Positions 48,242-56,418 of a stretch of 64,000 nucleotides of DNA are shown in pieces (the first letter of the stretch is position 1; every line of letters begins with the position of its first letter). The position numbers were made by a program, and so were the translations under genes. Origin of the DNA: CAZUDO01 sp964618895 (GTDB lineage: Bacteria > Desulfobacterota > Binatia > DP-6); NCBI GenBank assembly GCA_964618895.1, contig CAZUDO010000012.1, positions 1 to 64,000 on the forward strand. Reading direction: 5' to 3'. The notes under the pieces were generated by a model. The model saw nothing but the letters and a program-made list of their open reading frames with translations. It was not told the DNA's origin and made no database searches.

Positions 48242-50572
48242 ATGTCGTTGAGCGAACGCTACGCCCGCTTCCTCGTCCGCCACGCCTGGGTGGTGCTACT
48301 CGCGGTCGCACTCGTGACCGTCGGCCTCGCCGTCGGCATGGGCCGCTTGCGAACCGAGTACCGCGTCGAGGCCAGCCTGCCCGCGGAGCACCCGTTCGTC
48401 CGCATCGACAAGGCCATCCGTGCCGAGTTTGGCGGGCGCAACACGATGATCGTCGCCGTCGTGCCGCGGACGGGCGACGTGTGGCGTCCGGAGGTGCTCG
48501 GCGTCGTCCGCGACCTCACCGTGGCGGCGCTCCGTCTGCCCGACGTGATGGCGCAGAACGTCGTCAGCCTGGCGGCGCCGAGCGTCCGACACGTCCAGGA
48601 CCAGGACGGAGAGCTCAAGGTCGACTACCTGATGCGCGAGGTCCCGGACACCCCGGAGGGGATCGCCGCGCTCCGCGCCCGCGTCGAGGCCGATCCCCAG
48701 CTGCGCGGCATGCTGGTGACGCCGGACAACCAGGCCGCGATCCTGGTGCTCGACTTCTACGACACCGCCGAGAGCCATGCGATGTACGAACGTGTGGACG
48801 GCCTGGTGGCGCCCTATCGCGACCGTGGCCTCGACTTCTACTTCGCCGGCGAGGGGATGTTCGTCCTGACCGACCGCGAGCAGTCGCGCGAGGTGGCGTG
48901 GCGCATCCCGCTCACCTTCGTCGTCATCGCCCTCATGCTGCTGGTGTCGTTCCGGAGCTGGCAGGGGATGTTCGTCCCCATGCTGACCGCCACCCTCAGC
49001 ACCATCTGGGGCTTCGGGCTCATGGGCTACACCGGGATCGTCATCGACACGTGGAACTCCGCCACGCCTATCCTGCTGATCGCGGTCGCCGCCGCGCACA
49101 GTGCGCAGATGCTGAAGCGCTACGGCGAAGAGGTCGTCCGCCTGCGCGACAACCGTGCCGCCGTCATCGCGTCGACGGCGGTCATGGGCCCGGTGATGGT
49201 GGCCGCCGGCAGCACCGCCGCGCTCGGGTTCGCGTCGCTGGCGCTTTTCGGCGTACCGGCGATCGCCAACTTCGGCCTGTCGTGCGCATACGGCATCGGC
49301 AGCGCGGTGGTACTCGAAATGACCTTCATTCCCGCGCTGCGGACGGTCCTGCCGGCGCCGCCGCGCGTACCGGGCGAGAGCGGCGTCACCCAGATCATCC
49401 TGACCCACTTCCACCACGCCATCCTGCACGCGCGCGGACGGCGCGTCCTGATCGGCACGGCGATCGCGCTGGCGCTGTCGGCCGTCGGCGCGATGCGCAT
49501 CCGGACCTACGGCTCCACCAAGGAGTACATGCCCCTCGACACCCTGCCGCGCCAGCACCTGGAGGAGATCGAGAAGCACTTCCAGGGCACCATCACCATG
49601 ACCATCCTCTACGACGGCCCGCCGGGCAGCGCGCGCACGCTGGACGTGATCCGCCACGTGGCCGCCTTGCAGGCGGAGCTGGCACGCGATCCGTTCGTCG
49701 TCCGGACGGCCTCGCTCGCCGACCTGGTGAAGTCGCTGCACCAAGCCTTCAACAGCACCGACCCCGAGCCCTACCGGCTTCCCGACACGCAGGAGCTGCT
49801 CGCCCAGCTCATGTTCCTGGGCGATTCGCCCGCCTTCGAGCGCTTCACCAACCGGGCGCTGTCGCGCACGCTGCTGCTGGCGTATCTGGGCGACGACGAT
49901 TCGGCCCGCGTCCGGCCGCTGCTCGACCGCACCAACGCGTGGCTGGCGGCGCACCCGCCGCCGGAGGGCGTTCGCGTGCTGGTCGCCGGCGGGGTCGGTC
50001 CCACCATCCTCGCCGTGCAGGAGCACACCACCTACGGGAAGATGCTCAACATGCTGGTGGTGCTGGCGGTCATCTACCTGGTGTCGTCGCTCATGCTCGG
50101 CTCGCCGCAGGCGGGCGTGTACGTCATCTGCCCCATCGTGGTGGCGGTGGCGCTGCTGTTCGGCATCCTCGGCTGGACCGGCATCCGGCTCGACATGGGC
50201 TCGGCGACGATCATCGCCATGGCCGCCGGCATCGGCGCCGACTACGCCATCTACTTCCTCTACCGCCTGCGCGAGGAACGCGCCCGCGCCACCAGCGACG
50301 ACGAGGCCTTCGGCACGGCGCTGCACACCTCCGGCCGCGCCGTACTGTTCGTGGCGGCGGCGATCAGCGCCGGCTTCGCGGTCGAGGGGTTCTCCAAGTT
50401 CCTCGGCCTGCGGTTGTTCGGGACGCTCATGCCGCTGGCGATGGTCTTGTCGTGCCTGGCTTCGCTGTCGATCATGCCGGTGCTCGTGCTGCGCACGCGG
50501 CCGAAGTTCGTGTTCGGGAACACGGCGCCGGAGCCGCAGGTGCCGCCGGCGCGGGAGGCGCGGGCGGGCTGA
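48242..50572 (+). CDS. MMPL/RND-family transporter
   Basis: A 776-residue RND-superfamily membrane protein of the MMPL type. One helix (VVLLAVALVTVGLAVGM) is followed by a periplasmic loop, five helices including the sterol-sensing-like SATPILLIAVAAAHSAQMLK, and then the same pattern repeated (RRVLIGTAIALALSAVGAM, ..., SATIIAMAAGIGADYAIYFL). The G-x-x-x-D-Y motif (GIGADYAIYFLYR) is the proton-relay segment of this family. It probably moves lipids, hopanoids or hydrophobic compounds across the inner membrane. An AGAGAAGG ribosome site precedes it. Convergent with a VOC gene. Confidence 0.87.
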   Translation: MSLSERYARFLVRHAWVVLLAVALVTVGLAVGMGRLRTEYRVEASLPAEHPFVRIDKAIRAEFGGRNTMIVAVVPRTGDVWRPEVLGVVRDLTVAALRLPDVMAQNVVSLAAPSVRHVQDQDGELKVDYLMREVPDTPEGIAALRARVEADPQLRGMLVTPDNQAAILVLDFYDTAESHAMYERVDGLVAPYRDRGLDFYFAGEGMFVLTDREQSREVAWRIPLTFVVIALMLLVSFRSWQGMFVPMLTATLSTIWGFGLMGYTGIVIDTWNSATPILLIAVAAAHSAQMLKRYGEEVVRLRDNRAAVIASTAVMGPVMVAAGSTAALGFASLALFGVPAIANFGLSCAYGIGSAVVLEMTFIPALRTVLPAPPRVPGESGVTQIILTHFHHAILHARGRRVLIGTAIALALSAVGAMRIRTYGSTKEYMPLDTLPRQHLEEIEKHFQGTITMTILYDGPPGSARTLDVIRHVAALQAELARDPFVVRTASLADLVKSLHQAFNSTDPEPYRLPDTQELLAQLMFLGDSPAFERFTNRALSRTLLLAYLGDDDSARVRPLLDRTNAWLAAHPPPEGVRVLVAGGVGPTILAVQEHTTYGKMLNMLVVLAVIYLVSSLMLGSPQAGVYVICPIVVAVALLFGILGWTGIRLDMGSATIIAMAAGIGADYAIYFLYRLREERARATSDDEAFGTALHTSGRAVLFVAAAISAGFAVEGFSKFLGLRLFGTLMPLAMVLSCLASLSIMPVLVLRTRPKFVFGNTAPEPQVPPAREARAG

Positions 50573-50657
50573 GGGGCGGTCGGTACCGGTGCGCGGCGGC
50601 GCGGGGTCGGTAGCCACAACAACGTCAACGTCATTCGCTCGCCGGCGGCTTCGCCAA

Positions 50658-51092
50658 TCAGCCGGCGAACGGGTCGTAGTCGCCGAAGCTCCAGACGTGG
50701 CCCTCGAGGTCGCGGCAGCTGTAGCCGCGGCCGCCGTAGTCCTTGTCTTCGAGCGGCATCACCACCTCGGCCCCGGCAGCCACGGCGCGCGTGTGGTGCG
50801 CATCCGGATCCTCGACGATCACGTACGCGCTCTGGGTCGAGCGCCCACCGATCCGGCGTGGCGTCGTCATCAGCTCGTCGAAGCCGCCGCCGTGGGTATC
50901 GACCGTGCCGAGCATGATCATGCCGTTGCCGTAGGACAGCTGGGCATGCGCGATCGTGCCCTCCTGTTCACCGGGCACGACCAGATGCCTCTCGAAGCCG
51001 AACGCTCGGCAGAGCCATTCGATGGCGGCGGGCGCGTCGTGGTAGCGCAGTCCCGGGATCACGTTGAGCCTCGTCTTCCTGGGTAGTGACAT
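50658..51092 (-). CDS. VOC-family (PhnB/glyoxalase-like) protein
   Basis: A 144-residue member of the PhnB-like branch of the VOC fold: NVIPGLRYHDAPAAIEWLCR, the AFGFERHLVVPG strand, and the C-terminal RGYSCRDLEGHVWSFGDYDP, where the usual D-P-x-G-H is D-L-E-G-H. Function not determinable. The trypsin remnant begins on the other strand just upstream of its start. Confidence 0.85.
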   Translation of the reverse strand: MSLPRKTRLNVIPGLRYHDAPAAIEWLCRAFGFERHLVVPGEQEGTIAHAQLSYGNGMIMLGTVDTHGGGFDELMTTPRRIGGRSTQSAYVIVEDPDAHHTRAVAAGAEVVMPLEDKDYGGRGYSCRDLEGHVWSFGDYDPFAG

Positions 51093-51149
51093 ATCGGAGC
51101 CCCTCCCGATCCGAGATGCTTCCCGGTGTACACCACTTCGCGGAGCGAC

Positions 51150-51376
51150 GGGAAGCGGGCCCGGGCAAGAAATCCCTCTGCTGGCGTCCGGGACGCCGGG
51201 GCTCCGACACCTGCAGCGGGGATTCGGGCGGCCCGCTCCTCGTCGACGGCGCGGTGGCCGGCGTGACGTCGGGCGGGATCGGCACGCAGAGTTGCCCGTC
51301 CGTGCTCAGCTACGACACCAACGTCGTGCGCTATCGCGGGTGGATCGAGGACGTCCTCCAGCAACAGGCGAGATGA
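51150..51376 (+). pseudogene. C-terminal remnant of a trypsin-like (S1) serine protease
   Basis: The frame ending at 51376 contains RGSDTCSGDSGGPLLVDGAV, the catalytic Ser box of chymotrypsin-type proteases, followed by AGVTSGGIGTQSCPSVLSYD and YRGWIEDVL, the normal end of the domain. The first two-thirds with the catalytic His and Asp are missing: the frame upstream (before about 51150) is unrelated and overlaps the VOC gene start. It is a dead fragment, also without a signal peptide. Confidence 0.65.
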
Positions 51377-51423
51377 CTGGGCCACGTTGCAGCGTCCGCC
51401 GCGCAGTTCCCGCGTCACGCCCC

Positions 51424-52407
51424 CTACGCGCCCGCCAGCAACGCCGCCAGCTGCTTCGCGTTCTGCACCGCGTAGTGGCGGTGGCAGTTGTTCATCAGGA
51501 CGTGCACCGCACGGCAATGTGAAGCCAGCCTGCGAATGGGCGCCACCCACGAGCGCAGCTCGTCCTCCTGGTAGAGATACCCGAAGCGTTCCGTGGTGGT
51601 GGCGCCCGGCAGGTCCCAGGTGTCCGTGCGCCGGCCGTGGAAGCGGACGACGGCGAGCGCGTCGGAGGTGGCCGCCGCCACCGGTGGCACGCTCGCCGGG
51701 GTTCCCTGCGGCTCGTCGACGGACACGTACACCAGCCCGTGCTCGCGCAAGTGGGCGAGCACGCGCTCGCGGCGCTCGGCCGCCATCCAGCCTGCCTGGC
51801 GGAACTCGACTGCGATCGGCGCCCCCGGCAGGCGCGCCGGCACCCCGGCCAGATAGGCCGCGTGCGCCCGCGTCGCCGTGAACCACTTGGGCATCTGGAA
51901 GAGCACGTAGGCGAGCTTGCCGGCGGCGCGCAACGGCTCGAGGGCGCTGTGAAACCGGCGCCATATCTCGTCGCGCACGGCGGCGGGCAGGTCTCGGGGG
52001 TAGACGTGGCGCCGGCGACGGAGCGGCGCCGGCAGGTCGGCCTGCAGATCGCGATCGAGCCGGGCCGGGTCCAGGGGATGATCGGTGAGCGCCGCGTACG
52101 CCTTCACGCCGAAGGCGAACGCGGGCGGCGTGCGCTCGGCCCAGGCGCGGGCGTGGTCGGCGCGCGGCAGGGCGTAGTAGGTCGCGTCCACCTCGACGAC
52201 CGCGAAGTGCCGCGCGTAGTAGCGCAGCCGGCGCGCGGCGGTGTTGGCGCCGGCGGGGTAGAAGCTCCGGCTGGCGAGCAGCGTGCGCTCGGTCCACGAC
52301 GCCGTACCGACGGCGACGTTCCCCACCTGCGCCGGCTCTGGACCGTCTGTCAGCGCCGCGAGCGGCGGCGCCTCACGGAGCCATGCGTCACCGCCGTCGG
52401 TCGTCAC
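51424..52407 (-). CDS. DUF72 family protein
   Basis: A 327-residue TIM-barrel-type DUF72 protein starting at GTG. Landmarks are VGTASWTERTLLASRSFYPA, HFAVVEVDATYYALP, FQMPKWFTATRAHAAYL, IAVEFRQAGWM and AVHVLMNNCHRHYAVQNA. Relatives (YecE-type) are about 240-300 residues; this one has an N-terminal extension of about 30. Function unknown despite wide distribution. Diverges from the enoyl-CoA hydratase gene across about 100 bases. Confidence 0.88.
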   Translation of the reverse strand: MTTDGGDAWLREAPPLAALTDGPEPAQVGNVAVGTASWTERTLLASRSFYPAGANTAARRLRYYARHFAVVEVDATYYALPRADHARAWAERTPPAFAFGVKAYAALTDHPLDPARLDRDLQADLPAPLRRRRHVYPRDLPAAVRDEIWRRFHSALEPLRAAGKLAYVLFQMPKWFTATRAHAAYLAGVPARLPGAPIAVEFRQAGWMAAERRERVLAHLREHGLVYVSVDEPQGTPASVPPVAAATSDALAVVRFHGRRTDTWDLPGATTTERFGYLYQEDELRSWVAPIRRLASHCRAVHVLMNNCHRHYAVQNAKQLAALLAGA

Positions 52408-52511
52408 GGGCCGAAGCCTTGATCAGGCACTGCCCACCGGGTCAAGGCCGACCGTCAAGGCCGAGGGGAATTGACCGCGCGCCTCGGACTGACGGAGACT
52501 GCCGGCGCCGC

Positions 52512-53288
52512 ATGGCGACCTACGAGACCCTGACTGTCGAGCTGGTCGGGCCGATCGCGCGCATCTGGCTGAACCGGGTCGAACGCCGGAACGCGCTCTC
52601 GCCGCTCGCTCTGGAAGAGCTGATCGCCGCCTGCGACGACCTGCAGCACCACTTCGACACCCCGGTGGTGATCCTCGGCGGCCGCGGGCCGTCGTTCTCG
52701 GCGGGGGCGGACCGGAAGGACCCGCCCGCGCGGCTCGCCCGCGGCTCGGGCGCCGGCGCGCGCGAGCGGCGCTGGGTGTCGCAGCTCGGCCGGCGGGCGC
52801 TGGAGGCGCTCGAGCGCCTGGAGGCGATCACCATCGCCCGCCTGCACGGGCACGTGATCGGCGGCGGGCTGGTGCTGGCGCTGGCATGTGACCTCCGCAT
52901 CGCGGCCGCCGGCACGTCGTTCCGGATCCCGGAGGTGGACCTGGGCGTACCGCTCACCTGGGGTGCCGCACCCCGGCTGGCACGCGAGGTGGGCATGGCC
53001 CGGGCGCGCGAGCTGATCCTGCTCGGCGACCGCTTCGACGCCGCCACCGCCGAGCGCTTCGGGCTCGTGAACCGCGTCGTCGCCGACGATGACCTGGACC
53101 ACGCCGTGCACGAGTGGGCGCGCCGCATCGCCGCCAAGCCGCCGTGGGCGCTACACATGACGAAGACCCAGTTCCAGGCCTACGGGCGCGCGGTGCCGCT
53201 CGGCGATGTCACCGCCCTCGACGGCGATCTCCTGGCGGCGGCATCGGCCGAGGACCCGACCCGCTTCGCCTTCCCGCCGAAGCCGTAG
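52512..53288 (+). CDS. Enoyl-CoA hydratase/isomerase (crotonase fold)
   Basis: A 258-residue crotonase. The substrate loop RVERRNALSPLALEEL and the first oxyanion-hole segment GPSFSAGADRKD are clear, as is the second (GHVIGGGLVLALACDLRIAA). The Glu commonly found in G-G-G-x-E-L-A is Val here, and the later F-R-I-P-E-V-D-L-G keeps a Glu. With one of the two hydratase acids missing it may be an isomerase or another crotonase rather than a true hydratase. No operon partner: the next gene is an MFS transporter 87 bases on. Confidence 0.85.
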   Translation: MATYETLTVELVGPIARIWLNRVERRNALSPLALEELIAACDDLQHHFDTPVVILGGRGPSFSAGADRKDPPARLARGSGAGARERRWVSQLGRRALEALERLEAITIARLHGHVIGGGLVLALACDLRIAAAGTSFRIPEVDLGVPLTWGAAPRLAREVGMARARELILLGDRFDAATAERFGLVNRVVADDDLDHAVHEWARRIAAKPPWALHMTKTQFQAYGRAVPLGDVTALDGDLLAAASAEDPTRFAFPPKP

Positions 53289-53375
53289 CGCACCTCACGA
53301 GCGTCGAAACCCGCGGCGGGAGCGTTCCTGCTCCGCGTGCCATATTGATCCGATTGCCATCGCCCGGGCACCACC

Positions 53376-54575
53376 ATGACCCGCACCGAACGCACCTACT
53401 ATCTCGTGCAAGCGCTGTACCACTCGTCGTGGGCGGTCACGGCGCCGACCTACTCGCTCTTCCTGCTCGAGCGCGGGCTTGATCTGCTGCAGATCAACCT
53501 GGTGTTCGCGACCTACCTGATCGCCGCCTTCCTGTTCGAGGTCCCGACCGGCGCCGTGGCCGATGTCTTCGGCCGGAAGCTCTCGTTCCTCCTGAGCTGT
53601 GCCGTCCGCGCCGTCGCCTTCCTGTACTACGCCTTCGCCACCACCTTCCCGGAGTTCCTGCTCGCCGAGTTCATCGACGCCGTCGGGACGACGCTCGCCA
53701 GCGGAGCGCTCGACGCCTGGGCGGTCGACGGCATGCGCGCCGAAGGGAATACGCGCCCGGCCGAGCGCTTCTTCGCCCGTGCGCACATCGCGGCGCGCGT
53801 GCCCATGATGCTGAGCGGTCTCGCCGCCGGGTACGTGGCGGAGCGCGGCCTGTACATCCCCTTCGTGGCGGGGTCCGCCTTGTTTGTGCTGACCGGCACG
53901 GTCGGTCTGCTGCTCATGGTCGACGACCGCCCCGCCGGCGGCCGGCGTACGCCCCGGCTCGGCGTCGTCACCATGATCCGGGACGGCCTGCGCGACGTCG
54001 GTCGCGACGCGACGCTCGCGTGGCTCTGCGGCCTCACCCTGGTGCTGTCGTTCGCGGCCATGCCGGCGTGGCACTACTGGCCGCCGCGCATGCAGGCGCT
54101 GTCGGGCGAGGGTGTGTGGCTGATGGGCTGGATCTTCGCGTTGATCAACCTGACGGCGATCGCCGGCAACCTGCTGATGACCCGGCTGCAGATGACGCGC
54201 CGCGAGACCGTCCTGGCCGCCATCACCGTGCTCCGCGCCGGCGGCATCGGCGCCGCCGCGGCCGCCAGCACCTTCGCGCCCGCCCTGACCGGCTTCCTGC
54301 TGTTCGAGCTCGGCTTCGGCGTCTCGGAGCCGGTGCTCCAGGCGTGGGTCAACGAGCGCGCGGCCTCCGAGCGGCGGGCGACGGTGCTGTCGGTGCGCTC
54401 GATGGCGTTCACGCTCGGCGGCAGCATGGGGCTCGTGTGCCTCGGGCTGGCGGCGCGTTCGGCGGGCATTCCGGCGGCCTGGCTCGGGTCGGCAGCGGTG
54501 TTCGCGGTCGCGGGGGTCGGGTTTCTCGCGCTCGGGGCACGCCGGCACCGGGTGGGGATGACGGCGGGGCGCTGA
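53376..54575 (+). CDS. MFS transporter
   Basis: A 399-residue twelve-helix protein. The A-motif loop is VPTGAVADVFGRKLSFLLSC. The start RTYYLVQALYHSSWAVTAPT YSLFLLERGLDLLQI and the AEFIDAVGTTLASGALDAWA VDGM segment with an acidic residue fit a small transporter group seen also at 46929-48155. Substrate unknown. Nothing in the flanks ties it to a pathway. Confidence 0.85.
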   Translation: MTRTERTYYLVQALYHSSWAVTAPTYSLFLLERGLDLLQINLVFATYLIAAFLFEVPTGAVADVFGRKLSFLLSCAVRAVAFLYYAFATTFPEFLLAEFIDAVGTTLASGALDAWAVDGMRAEGNTRPAERFFARAHIAARVPMMLSGLAAGYVAERGLYIPFVAGSALFVLTGTVGLLLMVDDRPAGGRRTPRLGVVTMIRDGLRDVGRDATLAWLCGLTLVLSFAAMPAWHYWPPRMQALSGEGVWLMGWIFALINLTAIAGNLLMTRLQMTRRETVLAAITVLRAGGIGAAAAASTFAPALTGFLLFELGFGVSEPVLQAWVNERAASERRATVLSVRSMAFTLGGSMGLVCLGLAARSAGIPAAWLGSAAVFAVAGVGFLALGARRHRVGMTAGR

Positions 54576-54651
54576 GGGCGCGCGGGGGGTGGCGGGGCCA
54601 CGTTCTGTGCTATGTCGGTACCTCAACCGTTGTTACGAGGAGGAGAGGTAG

Positions 54652-54873
54652 ATGCCGACGAAGCGGAAGAAGCCCAAGGCGCGCGCCACCGCCGCCCGGA
54701 AAAAGGTCACGAAGCCCGCCGCCAAGAAGCCCGCGCGGAAGAGCCCCCCACGTGCGGCGAAGACGCCGGTTCGTAAGGCGACACCCCGGCCGGCGGTCGC
54801 GGTACCGGCCGAGCCGGCCAAGGCAATGAACCTGCTGCGCGCGTGGTCGTCGGGGCGCTACTCGACGCGGTGA
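54652..54873 (+). CDS. Small Lys/Ala/Pro-rich histone-H1-like protein
   Basis: A 73-residue, extremely basic protein: PTKRKKPKARATAARKKVTK, then PAAKKPARKSPPRAAKTP, ending with a non-basic tail AMNLLRAWSSGRYSTR. A strong GAGGAGGAGAGG site precedes the ATG, which supports expression. The K/A/P composition resembles histone H1-like nucleoid proteins or DNA-compacting tails. The non-repetitive end could bind a partner. Its 3' end overlaps the convergent DUF6285 gene by 16 bases. Confidence 0.6.
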   Translation: MPTKRKKPKARATAARKKVTKPAAKKPARKSPPRAAKTPVRKATPRPAVAVPAEPAKAMNLLRAWSSGRYSTR

Positions 54874-55298
54874 GCGGCAGGCGCGGGATCGTCGCGCGAG
54901 GCGCTGCGCGCCAGGTACCCCGGATTGGCGACGCGCAGCTTCTCACGCACGGTCGCGCGTACCTGTGCGCGTACCGCGGTGGCGAACGGTCCCGAGTCCG
55001 CCTCGCCCCGGCGAATGCGCGCGGCCAGCGTGCGCGTCCACATATCGACCGCCAGACGCAACGCCTGCCGGGTAGGAGGAGGTACGTCGGCGTCGCGCCC
55101 CAACAGTGCCGCCAGCCCACGCCACTCCGCCGCCAGGGCCTCCTCTTCCCCCGCCAGCTCCCGGCCCACGATCGCCAGCACGTTCGCCGCCACACGGGCA
55201 TGGAAGCGCCGGCGCCCCTCCAGCACCGGCACGGCGTCGTCTTCCAGGAAGGCCTGTACGGCGGCCAGCAGCTCGGTCATCGTCGGACGATCCTGCAT
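54858..55298 (-). CDS. DUF6285 family protein
   Basis: A 146-residue helical protein beginning MQDRPTMTELLAAVQAFLED, with GRRRFHARVAANVLAIVGRE, the recognisable DUF6285 core. These genes almost always sit next to a phosphotransferase/acyl-CoA-dehydrogenase-type gene, and here it directly follows a phosphotransferase gene. Function unknown. Its start codon lies in the first unit of the triplicated 52-base junction repeat, with the ribosome site CGGTGG weaker than in the other two units (CGGAGG). Confidence 0.85.
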   Translation of the reverse strand: MQDRPTMTELLAAVQAFLEDDAVPVLEGRRRFHARVAANVLAIVGRELAGEEEALAAEWRGLAALLGRDADVPPPTRQALRLAVDMWTRTLAARIRRGEADSGPFATAVRAQVRATVREKLRVANPGYLARSASRDDPAPAAHRVE

Positions 55299-55446
55299 CT
55301 CACGCCACCGTGAGATTGAAAAGCTCGAGCTCCAATCGCCGATCCTGCATCTTACGCCTCCGTGAGATTGAAAAGCTCGAGCTCCAATCGCGGGTCCTGC
55401 ATCTCACGCCTCCGTCAGGTCGAGGAGCTCTAGCTCCATTTCGGCA
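55291..55446. repeat. Three tandem 52-base units at the phosphotransferase/DUF6285 junction
   Basis: Units are 55291-55342, 55343-55394 and 55395-55446. The first two are 48/52 identical; the third, part of the phosphotransferase coding end, has diverged to about three-quarters identity. On the minus strand each unit holds the last codons (ELELFNLT or ELELLDLT), a ribosome site, a stop, and an ATG-CAG-GA start. The unit length of 52 is not a multiple of three, so each copy resets the frame. Confidence 0.9.
55300..55402 (-). other. Two 16-residue mini-ORFs between phosphotransferase and DUF6285
   Basis: After the phosphotransferase stop, the first mini-ORF is 55402-55352 (MQDPRLELELFNLTEA, stop TAA). 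One base later comes the second, 55350-55300 (MQDRRLELELFNLTVA, stop TGA), then DUF6285 at 55298. Each starts behind a ribosome-site-like GGAGG inside the unit before it. They may be passive by-products of the duplication or act as a leader that re-initiates ribosomes before DUF6285. Confidence 0.5.
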
Positions 55447-56417
55447 ATGCGCCGGCCGAGACTGGCCAGCTCCACGTTGCGTACGCCGGCATCGAGGAAC
55501 GTCCGCGCCTGCATGATGCAGATGACGGCCCACTTGAGGTTGCCGAAGACCTCCCACCAGCGCACCGCCGCGGGATCGACCGCTACGCCCGCAGCCTCAC
55601 CGTACATGGCGAGAAACGGCTCGCGCGCACACAGACCCCCGACGGGCTGGTCGTCGGCACCGAAGCGCCACGAGCGTACGCATAGCCAGCCGAGGTCCTC
55701 CATCGGGTCGCCGACGTGCGCCAGCTCCCAGTCGAGGACCGTGCGCAAGCCCTCGGGGCCGAAGATGACGTTGCCGATGCGGAAGTCGCCGTGCACGACC
55801 GTCCAGCGCGCGGGCTCGGGCGGTCGTGCCGCGAGCCAGCGGAACGCCAGCTCGAGCGCCGGGTGCGCATCGGGCGTGATGGCGCGGTAGATCTGCTCGT
55901 AGCGCGCCAGCTCGGCGCCGGCCGGTGACTCGCCCTCTGCCGGCCGCGCCAGAAAGGGAACCGCCCCCGGGTCGATGGCGTGGATGCGCGCGAGCGCGCG
56001 CGCCAGCTCGCCCGGCAGCGCCGCCCGCGCCGGCGCGTACTCCTCGTCACGCAGGAGACGACGGCCGAGGGTCTCGCCGGCGACGAACTCCATCACGAAC
56101 CCGGGCGCGCCCAGCACCTGCGGGTCGTCCTCGCACCACAGAACGGGCGGCACGCACACGCCCGCGGCGGCGGCGGCCTGCAGGAGCAGGAACTCGTCGC
56201 GCCGGCTGGTCTGCACGTGGTGCCCGGGCGGGTCGCGGCGGAAGACGAGGCGGCGGGGCGGTCGGCCGGCGGGCACCGCGTCGAACACCCAGCTCTCGCG
56301 CGACGCGCCGCCGGGCAGGCGGACCAGGCCGGCGATGGCGGCGCTGTCGTCGCCCATTCGCCCCCGCACCCAGGCGGCGAGTCGTTCCGTCAGATCGAAG
56401 GGCGCGGTCGAGGCCAC
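55404..56417 (-). CDS. Phosphotransferase-family (APH fold) protein
   Basis: A 337-residue aminoglycoside-phosphotransferase-fold protein starting at GTG. The N-lobe has RLPGGASRESWVFDA, the catalytic loop is WTVVHGDFRIGNVIFGPEG and the metal-binding segment TVLDWELAHVGDPMEDLGWL. This branch is found beside acyl-CoA dehydrogenases and DUF6285 genes in bacteria that degrade fatty or aromatic acids, and is not an antibiotic kinase by context. One base separates it from the DUF7064-like gene. Its last codons form the third unit of the junction repeat. Confidence 0.87.
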   Translation of the reverse strand: MASTAPFDLTERLAAWVRGRMGDDSAAIAGLVRLPGGASRESWVFDAVPAGRPPRRLVFRRDPPGHHVQTSRRDEFLLLQAAAAAGVCVPPVLWCEDDPQVLGAPGFVMEFVAGETLGRRLLRDEEYAPARAALPGELARALARIHAIDPGAVPFLARPAEGESPAGAELARYEQIYRAITPDAHPALELAFRWLAARPPEPARWTVVHGDFRIGNVIFGPEGLRTVLDWELAHVGDPMEDLGWLCVRSWRFGADDQPVGGLCAREPFLAMYGEAAGVAVDPAAVRWWEVFGNLKWAVICIMQARTFLDAGVRNVELASLGRRIAEMELELLDLTEA

Positions 56418-56418
56418 C

